Assembly (NCBI RefSeq): GCF_023017165.1
Contig: NZ_JALKBW010000001.1
Coordinates: 558,001 to 622,000, forward strand
Direction of reading: 5' to 3'
DNA length: 64,000 nt
DNA from: Gordonia alkaliphila
GTDB taxonomy: Bacteria; Actinomycetota; Actinomycetes; Mycobacteriales; Mycobacteriaceae
Shown: piece by piece, positions 54,958-61,595 of the stretch
Position numbering within the stretch: position 1 is the stretch's first letter
Layout of the letters: each line of letters opens with the position of its first letter
Program-made: the position numbers and the translations under genes
Notes under the pieces: generated by a model
Told to the model about the DNA's origin: nothing
The model's input: only the letters and a program-made list of their open reading frames with translations
The model's database searches: none

Positions 54958-57900
54958 GGGCACGCTCAACCGGCGCCGAGATGTCGACCGGCACATACTG
55001 GCCACCGGCAGCGGTGATCGCATGAATGGCGACCAGCAACTCCACGCTGCGATCAATGCACACACCAACAGCGACGTCCGGGCCCACACCCGCGGCAATC
55101 AGTTCACGCGCCAACGTTGCCACCCGGGCACCGAACTCGGCGTACGAAACCTCACGGCCCTCAAACACCAACGCCGCGGCATCCGGAGTCGCAGCCACCT
55201 GCGCCGCCACCGCATCGGCAATCGGCAGCGCAGGCGCCTGGACCGCCGGTCCCGAAGACACCGCGAGCACCTCGTCGCGGGCCGACTGGTCCAACAGTGC
55301 AACATCGCCGACAGCCGAACCGGGGTCGCTGGTCAACTCATCGAGGAAGGCCACGAATCGATCGGCCAGCGACCGCGCCGTGGACTCATCAAACAGATCG
55401 GTGGCATAGACGACCGCACCCGACCAGGTGCCATCGCCATCGGGCAGCACCCGGAAGGTCAGATCGACCTGGGCAGGAACAAACGGATCAGGCACACCAG
55501 CGACCCGCAGACCCTGCACGTCTGCTTCGATCCCTCGCATCGAGGCACCCGGATCGAACGACAGCATCACCTGTGCCAGCGGCGAGAAGGCCTCACTGCG
55601 CACCGGATCGATCGCATCAACGACGGCCTCGAACGGCACCTCCTGATGCGCAAAAGCATCAAGATCGCCCTGACGCACACGTGCGAGCACATCGGTGAAC
55701 GACACACCCGAATCGACCTGGGTACGCAACACCAGCGTATTGACGAACATGCCGACCAGCGCGTCCAGCTCGGCCTGCCCACGACCGGCAACCGGCGTAG
55801 CGACCGCAATGTCTTGCGTCGCCGACAACCGCGCCAACAGCACCGCCAACGCGCCGTGCACCACCATGAACGGTGTCACGTCATGAGCACCGGCAACCGC
55901 CGCGACCCGTTCAGAAACCCGAGCCGGAATCTCGAACCGGACTTCAGCACCCACATACGAAGCAACCGCCGGGCGTGGCCGATCCGTGGGCAACTCCAGC
56001 ACATCCGGCAGATCCGCCAACGCATCGCGCCAGTACGACAACTGACGACCCAGCACCGAATCCGCCTCATCCGGCGCGCCCAGCACGTCACGCTGCCAGA
56101 TCGCGAAGTCGGCGAACTGCACCGGCAAAGGCGCAAACGGCGGCTCCTGGCCGGCCGCGCGTGCCGCGTACGCGGTCAGCACATCAGCGACCAACGGACC
56201 CATCGACTCACCGTCGGTGGCGATGTGGTGTGCGACCACAGCGAACACGAACCCGTCGGCACCGACAGGACAGATCACCGCACGGATCGGCCACTGCTCG
56301 GTCACGTCGAAGCCCGCAGAGACCTCCGCAACCAACTCGGCCTCAGACTCGACCTCGATCCACGGCAACTGCGCAGCGACTGCAGACTCGGGCGCGATTA
56401 CCTGGACCGGCGCACCATCGGCGTCGGGGAACGTGGTCCGCAGCACCTCGTGACGTGCCACGACATCAGCAAATGCCGCCTGCAGTGCCGCTACATCGAG
56501 GGCACCGGTAATCCGCATGACTGCCGGAATGTTGTAGGTCGGCAGCGACGGATCGAAGCGGTTGATGAACCACATCCGCTGCTGCGCGAACGACAATGGG
56601 ATCTGCGCCGGACGCGGATCTGCCTTGGTGACCGGCGGCAACGCCGGGGCGCGGCCGGCGACCTCCGCAACGAGTTCGCGCACCGAGGGAGCGTCGAAGA
56701 CGTCGCGCACCGACACCTGCACACCGAGTGCGTCACTCACCCGCGCGACCAAACGCATGGCCGCGAGCGAGTTACCGCCGGCATCGAAGAAGCTCTCGGT
56801 CACCGACACCCGGTCGACGCCGACAAGGTCGGCGTAGACCACAGCGACTGTCTCTTCCTCCGGAGTTTCGGGGGCCACGTACTCAACAGCAGCGAACTCG
56901 GGCTCGGGCAGCGAGCGGCGATCCACCTTGCCCGCCGTGTTCAACGGCATCTCGGCCAAAGTCACCCAGGCGGTCGGAACCATGTACTCCGGCAGCTGCT
57001 TGGCCAGCTCAACGGCGATGGCGTTGGTATCGACCGACGCCGGCGCGACATAACCGACCAGCTGATCACCCGCCGGGCCCTCGACCACACGAGCCGCGGC
57101 ATGCACCACACCATCGACCCCGGCGATCGCGGACTCGACCTCACCGAGCTCCAAACGCTGGCCACGCAACTTCACCTGGAAGTCGGTGCGACCCAGGTAC
57201 TCGAGTTCGCCGGAGTCGCTGCTGCGCTTCACCAGGTCACCGGTGCGGTAGAGACGCGAACCGGCTTCACCGAACGGATCGGCGATGAAGCGTTCGGCGG
57301 TCAGATCCGGACGCGAGGCGTACCCGCGTGCGGACTGCACACCACCCAGATACAACTCACCGGCCACACCATCAGGAACCGGATGCAGACGCGAATCCAA
57401 GATGAACGCAGTCGTATTCGCCATCGGCGCACCGATCGGCACCACTTGATCGACCTCATCGAGCACTGCCGACATCGTGTAGACCGCGGCCTCGGTCGGA
57501 CCGAATAGGTTGACCACCTTGGCCTGCGGCACCCGGCGACGGAAATCCTTCGCCACCGCCGGCGGCAAAGCTTCACCACCGGAGAACAACACCTGCAGAT
57601 TCGGCAACAGCGGCTCATCGCCGACGATGTCCAAGAACGCAGCCAGCAGTGACGGGACGAACTGCACAACGCTCACGTCGGCAGCGTTCATCACGTCAGC
57701 GAGGTACTGCGGATCGCGTTCGCCCCCGGCATCAGCGATCACCATCGTCTGGCCCGCCACCAACGGCCAGAACAACTCCAACACCGACGCATCGAACGTA
57801 TGCGGAGTCTTGAACAACAAACGCTGATCGCCGGCCGGAACAGTCTGGTCGAACCACGCCACAAAGTTGCGCACCGCACCATGCGGGATGGTCACACCCT

Positions 57901-60900
57901 TGGGCAGACCCGTCGAACCCGAGGTAAACAGGGTGTAGGCGGCATCGGAAGCACGCAGAGGAACAAGACGCTCGGACGAATCCAACGGCTTGGCGTCGGC
58001 AGCGAGCTCGCTCGAGCAATCGACTTCGATTACCGGGACGTTCAATCCGGCGACGAACTCGGGGACCTCGGCACCGTTGGCAACCAGTACGAGCTGAACG
58101 CCAGCGGTTGAGGCCACGTACTCGGCGCGCTCAGCCGGGGAATCGGTAGCGATCGGCACGTACTGGCCACCGGCGGCCATCACCGCATGGACTGAAGTCA
58201 CGAGTTCTGCGGAGCGGTCCATCACCACACCGACGGCAGTCTCGGGACCAACGCCAGCAACGATCAGCGTCCGCGCCAACTCGCCGATCCGGGCACCGAA
58301 CTCGCCGTACGAGAACTCGCGCTCCCCCGCCACCAAAGCCAGCGCATCCGGGCGGGCCGCCACCTGTGTAGCGACCGCGTCGGCGATCGTCTCGTCCAGG
58401 ATCGGCTCCACCGGGCCAACCGACTCGGCACGAACGGTCGCCGACTCGACGTCGTCGACCAAGGTCAGGTCGCCGACCGGAGCGGTCGGGGACGACAGCA
58501 CACCCTCGAGCAGTCGGACGAACCGCTCCCCCAACTTTTCGATCGTTGAGTGATCGAAAATCGAGGTAGCGAACGTCAGCAGACCCGTCCAGTCCGACGC
58601 CCCATCGTCGGCACCGGCGATGGTGAGGTTCAGGTCCATCTGGGCCGGGGTGTCGGCGCCGTCGAACGGCTCCACGGTCACCTCTCCGACCGGCACACTC
58701 TCATCGGAGGCCTGCGCCAGCGGATCGACCGACAGAATCACCTGCACCAGCGGCGAGAACGCCTCCGAGCGCACCGGATCGATCGCATCCACGATCGACT
58801 CGAACGGCACCTCGGCATGGGCGAACGCATCCAGGTCCGCCGTACGCGTACGCGCCATCAACGCCTCGAACGACTCCGCCGGATCGATCTGCGTTCGCAG
58901 CACCAGCGTGTTCACGAACATGCCCACCAGAGCATCCAGCCCACGCGGGCCACGACCATCGATCGGCGTGCCGAGCACGATGTCGCTCGCCCCCGACATC
59001 CGGGCGAGCAGCGTCGCGAACACCGCGTGCAGCACCATGAACCGGGACGCACCCGATGCCGCGGCAAACCGGTCGATCTCCACACCGAGTTTGGCCGGGA
59101 TCGCGAACTGCACCTGATCACCGGCCGAGGAGAACACCGCAGGACGCGGCCGATCGGTCGGCAACTCGATCACATCGGGCACGCCCGCCAGCGCATCCGT
59201 CCAGTACGCCAGTTGCCGGCCCATGATCGATGCCGGGTCCTCGGGTGAACCGAGCACTTCGTGCTGCCACACCGAGTAATCGGCGTACTGCACCGGAAGC
59301 GGCACGAACTCCGGTACCGAACCACCGCTGCGCGCCGCATACGCGGTGAGCAGATCGCCCACCATCGGTCCGAACGACTGGCCGTCGAAGGCGATGTGAT
59401 GCACCACCAGGGCAAGCACCAGCGAATCGGCAGACTCGAGCACCAACCGCACCCGCACCGGCAGTTCGACGGTCACATCGAACCCGCGCTGCAGCTCAGC
59501 CAGCACCTCCTCTGCGGCCTCAACGACCCGCCAATCCAGCCGGCTATCCGCTTCACCGACCTCGACGACCAGCTGGTACGGCACACCCTCGCGATCGGGA
59601 AACACAGTCCGCAACACTTCATGCCGGGCGACCACATCAGACACCGCCTGGCGCAGCGCCGCAAGATTCACCGCGCCACGCAACCGGAACGCGGACGGAA
59701 TGTTGTACGTCGGCGCCGACGGATCCAGGCGGTTGATGAACCACATGCGCTGCTGCGCGAACGACAGCGGAATCATCTCTGGGCGCGGCACCAGCGCGGT
59801 CACCGGTGGCAGCGCCGGTGCACGATCAGCCACTGCCGCAACAAGCTCTCGCACCGTCGGGGCATCGAACATGTCCCGCACGGAGAATTCGACGCCGAGG
59901 GCCTCTCCGGCGCGGGCGACCAGTCGCATCGCCGAGAGCGAGTTGCCGCCGGCGTCGAAGAAGCTCGCGGTGACCGACACCCGCTCCACGCCGAGGACGT
60001 CGGCGAAGACTTCCGCGACGATCCGTTCGGCGTCCGTCTCGGGGGCGACGTACTCCGTCTCGGCCACGTCGAAGTCGGGTGCCGGCAACGCCTTCCGGTC
60101 CAGCTTGCCGGCGGTGTTCAGCTTCACGTCATCGAGCAGTACCCACACGCTCGGTCGCATGTACTCCGGCAGCGCGGTCTCGACGCCGGCCTTGACCTGC
60201 TCGAGGTCGACTGACGACGGTGCCGCGTAACCGACCAGGAATTCCCCGCCACCCGGAGCCTCAAGCACCGTCGCGGCAGCGTGCACCACACCGGGCACGT
60301 CGGCGATCGCCGCTTCGATCTCGCCGAGTTCGATGCGCTGACCGCGCAGCTTCACCTGGAAGTCGGTGCGGCCGAGGTAGTCGATTTCTCCGCGCCTGTT
60401 CCAGCGGACCAGGTCACCGGTCCGGTAGAGCCTCTCGCCCGGCTGGCCGAACGGATCTGCGATGAACCGTTCCGCAGTCAACGCAGGCTGTGCGGCATAG
60501 CCGCGCGCCACCTGAACACCGCCAAGGTAGAGCTCTCCCGGCACACCTGTCGGCACCAGCTGCAGCCGGTCGTCAAGCACGTACGACGTCGTGCCGGGCA
60601 CCGGTGATCCGATCGGCACGGTCTTGTCTCCGCGCCGCACGTGCTGTCCGATCACCTCGACGGCGGCCTCGGTGGGTCCGTACAGGTTGTGCAGTTCGGC
60701 GTGCGGGAACACGTCGAGCAAGCGTTGAGCGACTGTCGGCGGGAGTGCCTCACCCGAGGCGAAGATCATCCGAACCGACGTGAGTTCCTGGATCCGGTCG
60801 CCGAGGATGTCCAGGAAAGCCGCCGCCATGGACGGGACGAAGTGCACGACGGTGATTTGCTCACGCTTGATCAGGTCGAACAGGTACTGCGGATCGCCGT

Positions 60901-61567
60901 GCCGTCCGGGTTCGGCGATGACCAGCGTCGCCCCGATCGCCATCGGGAGGAACAGTTCGGGAACGGACACATCGAAGGTGATCGGGGTCTTCTGCAGGAA
61001 GACGTCATCGCTTCCCAGTGACGACCAGTCGCGCATCCAGGCGAGACGGTTGACGATCGCGCGATGGGCGACCGTGACGCCCTTCGGCCGTCCCGTCGAT
61101 CCCGAGGTGAACAGCGTGTAGGCGGCGTTCTCCGGGAGTAGCGGCACGAGCCGCTCGTCATCATCCAGCGGGCGCGCCGCGAAATCGACCTCGCGGTCAC
61201 AGTCCACCACGAGTAGGCGCACGTCGTCGCCGACGCCGCGGACCGATGCGGGCAGCTCGCCCTCCAGAACCAGTACGAGCTCCGCACCGGCGGTGGTCAG
61301 CATGTATTCGGTGCGCCCCTCGGGCGCGTCGATGTCGAGCGGCACGAACTGGCCACCGGCGGCCTCGATCGCATGCAGTGAGACCAGCAGTTCTACCGAG
61401 CGCGGCATGGCGACGGCGACCGCTACCTCCGGCCCGACTCCCGCGGCGATCAGTTTCCGGGCCAGTGTAGCGACGCGGGCGTTGAATTCGGCACGTGAGA
61501 CCCGTCGATTCCCGAAGACCAGCGCGGCTGCCGCCTCATGGCTGCCGCGCTCGCTCACCTCAGGCAC
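54845..61567 (-). CDS. NRPS-2 segment 1: A1-T1-C2-A2-T2-C3-A3(start)
   Basis: This segment loads and extends the part of the peptide that follows NRPS-1. The start chosen is GTG at 61567, because an AAGGAGG site lies 8 bases upstream (61576-61582). An ATG at 61591 (MTSKEGDP) is in frame but has only a weak site, and a longer extension to 61705 would overlap NRPS-1. The A domain begins almost at once (LVFGNRRVSRAEF), lacking the usual first helix. Domains by residue: A1 about 1-500, T1 Ser about 542, C2 about 580-1010, A2 about 1040-1560, T2 Ser about 1599, C3 about 1640-2080, then the first part of A3. Active motifs are intact: [10 protein letters not shown] and [10 protein letters not shown] in A1 and A2, HHIAFDGQS in C2, HHIATDGES in C3. 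The frame is lost at the C run 54955-54958; the last 37 or so codons down to the stop at 54845 are out-of-frame sequence. Confidence 0.9.
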   Translation of the reverse strand: MPEVSERGSHEAAAALVFGNRRVSRAEFNARVATLARKLIAAGVGPEVAVAVAMPRSVELLVSLHAIEAAGGQFVPLDIDAPEGRTEYMLTTAGAELVLVLEGELPASVRGVGDDVRLLVVDCDREVDFAARPLDDDERLVPLLPENAAYTLFTSGSTGRPKGVTVAHRAIVNRLAWMRDWSSLGSDDVFLQKTPITFDVSVPELFLPMAIGATLVIAEPGRHGDPQYLFDLIKREQITVVHFVPSMAAAFLDILGDRIQELTSVRMIFASGEALPPTVAQRLLDVFPHAELHNLYGPTEAAVEVIGQHVRRGDKTVPIGSPVPGTTSYVLDDRLQLVPTGVPGELYLGGVQVARGYAAQPALTAERFIADPFGQPGERLYRTGDLVRWNRRGEIDYLGRTDFQVKLRGQRIELGEIEAAIADVPGVVHAAATVLEAPGGGEFLVGYAAPSSVDLEQVKAGVETALPEYMRPSVWVLLDDVKLNTAGKLDRKALPAPDFDVAETEYVAPETDAERIVAEVFADVLGVERVSVTASFFDAGGNSLSAMRLVARAGEALGVEFSVRDMFDAPTVRELVAAVADRAPALPPVTALVPRPEMIPLSFAQQRMWFINRLDPSAPTYNIPSAFRLRGAVNLAALRQAVSDVVARHEVLRTVFPDREGVPYQLVVEVGEADSRLDWRVVEAAEEVLAELQRGFDVTVELPVRVRLVLESADSLVLALVVHHIAFDGQSFGPMVGDLLTAYAARSGGSVPEFVPLPVQYADYSVWQHEVLGSPEDPASIMGRQLAYWTDALAGVPDVIELPTDRPRPAVFSSAGDQVQFAIPAKLGVEIDRFAAASGASRFMVLHAVFATLLARMSGASDIVLGTPIDGRGPRGLDALVGMFVNTLVLRTQIDPAESFEALMARTRTADLDAFAHAEVPFESIVDAIDPVRSEAFSPLVQVILSVDPLAQASDESVPVGEVTVEPFDGADTPAQMDLNLTIAGADDGASDWTGLLTFATSIFDHSTIEKLGERFVRLLEGVLSSPTAPVGDLTLVDDVESATVRAESVGPVEPILDETIADAVATQVAARPDALALVAGEREFSYGEFGARIGELARTLIVAGVGPETAVGVVMDRSAELVTSVHAVMAAGGQYVPIATDSPAERAEYVASTAGVQLVLVANGAEVPEFVAGLNVPVIEVDCSSELAADAKPLDSSERLVPLRASDAAYTLFTSGSTGLPKGVTIPHGAVRNFVAWFDQTVPAGDQRLLFKTPHTFDASVLELFWPLVAGQTMVIADAGGERDPQYLADVMNAADVSVVQFVPSLLAAFLDIVGDEPLLPNLQVLFSGGEALPPAVAKDFRRRVPQAKVVNLFGPTEAAVYTMSAVLDEVDQVVPIGAPMANTTAFILDSRLHPVPDGVAGELYLGGVQSARGYASRPDLTAERFIADPFGEAGSRLYRTGDLVKRSSDSGELEYLGRTDFQVKLRGQRLELGEVESAIAGVDGVVHAAARVVEGPAGDQLVGYVAPASVDTNAIAVELAKQLPEYMVPTAWVTLAEMPLNTAGKVDRRSLPEPEFAAVEYVAPETPEEETVAVVYADLVGVDRVSVTESFFDAGGNSLAAMRLVARVSDALGVQVSVRDVFDAPSVRELVAEVAGRAPALPPVTKADPRPAQIPLSFAQQRMWFINRFDPSLPTYNIPAVMRITGALDVAALQAAFADVVARHEVLRTTFPDADGAPVQVIAPESAVAAQLPWIEVESEAELVAEVSAGFDVTEQWPIRAVICPVGADGFVFAVVAHHIATDGESMGPLVADVLTAYAARAAGQEPPFAPLPVQFADFAIWQRDVLGAPDEADSVLGRQLSYWRDALADLPDVLELPTDRPRPAVASYVGAEVRFEIPARVSERVAAVAGAHDVTPFMVVHGALAVLLARLSATQDIAVATPVAGRGQAELDALVGMFVNTLVLRTQVDSGVSFTDVLARVRQGDLDAFAHQEVPFEAVVDAIDPVRSEAFSPLAQVMLSFDPGASMRGIEADVQGLRVAGVPDPFVPAQVDLTFRVLPDGDGTWSGAVVYATDLFDESTARSLADRFVAFLDELTSDPGSAVGDVALLDQSARDEVLAVSSGPAVQAPALPIADAVAAQVAATPDAAALVFEGREVSYAEFGARVATLARELIAAGVGPDVAVGVCIDRSVELLVAIHAITAAGGQYVPVDISAPVERARGDARYGGRPGRAGRCGYRAGTGRRLGVAGYRGRRSR
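54955..54958 (-). other. 1-base insertion frameshift in NRPS-2 A3
   Basis: Four Cs where relatives (for example near 32839) have three; VERAR should continue VMLDTAG but reads GDARYGG. Confidence 0.92.
56660..59829 (-). other. NRPS-2 module 2: C-A-T, pocket DALQFGLVY
   Basis: C domain with VHHIAFDGQS near 59395, A domain with FDASVLEL near 57785 and [11 protein letters not shown] near 57495, T Ser codon 56768-56770. The pocket resembles the glycine code DILQLGLIW at five of nine positions; glycine or another small residue is a guess. The same module type recurs at 28.2-31.4 kb and 21.9-25.0 kb. Confidence 0.85.
59830..61567 (-). other. NRPS-2 module 1: A1-T1, pocket DVPHFSLVE (substrate unassigned)
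   Basis: A domain with FDVSVPEL near 60970, FASGEALPP and [10 protein letters not shown] near 60670; T Ser codon 59939-59941. The sequence is close to the serine A domains, but W239 is replaced by Pro and D331 by Glu, so serine is not assured. The N-terminal helix of the A domain is missing. Confidence 0.85.
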
Positions 61568-61575
61568 TGGATCCC

Positions 61576-61582
61576 CCTCCTT
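61576..61582 (-). promoter_or_regulatory. Ribosome binding site of NRPS-2
   Basis: AAGGAGG on the minus strand, 8 bases before GTG 61567. It lies between the NRPS-1 stop and the start, and decides GTG 61567 over ATG 61591. Confidence 0.8.
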
Positions 61583-61595
61583 CGACGTCATATCG

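Larger units (their letters stand above)
51990..56659 (-). other. NRPS-2 module 3: C-A-T-E, serine code, predicted D-Ser
   Basis: C domain with AHHIATDGES near 56220, A domain split by two frameshifts (54955-54958, 54263-54264) with pocket DVWHFSLVD, T domain LGGDS (Ser codon 53594-53596), E domain about 53440 to 52050 with HHLGVDAVSW. It is expected to add serine and epimerise it. A third frameshift (51959-51961) follows just downstream, at the start of the next C domain. Confidence 0.85.
40950..61567 (-). pseudogene. NRPS-2, reconstructed as one gene with three 1-base frameshifts
   Basis: Four reading-frame pieces join into one NRPS once three single-base indels are corrected: an extra C at 54955-54958, a missing C at 54263-54264 and a missing G at 51959-51961. 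The span is 20618 bases. Removing one base and adding two gives 20619, exactly 6873 codons, which supports the accounting. Domain order is A1-T1, C2-A2-T2, C3-A3-T3-E, C4-A4-T4, C5-A5-T5, C6-A6-T6, C7. Carrier serines fall near residues 542, 1599, 2657, 4206, 5287 and 6351. Conserved NRPS sequence crosses each break without loss, so either the breaks are sequencing or assembly errors or the gene decayed very recently. All three lie in G/C runs within 3 kb, which favours error. The protein would start with A and end with C, so it shares modules with NRPS-1 and NRPS-3. If the breaks are real the assembly line is dead from module 3 onward. Confidence 0.75.

Noticed and set aside
54133..55098. Independent 321-residue A-domain gene
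   Set aside because: Both ends are out-of-frame sequence; the middle is the core of NRPS-2 A3 between two indels.
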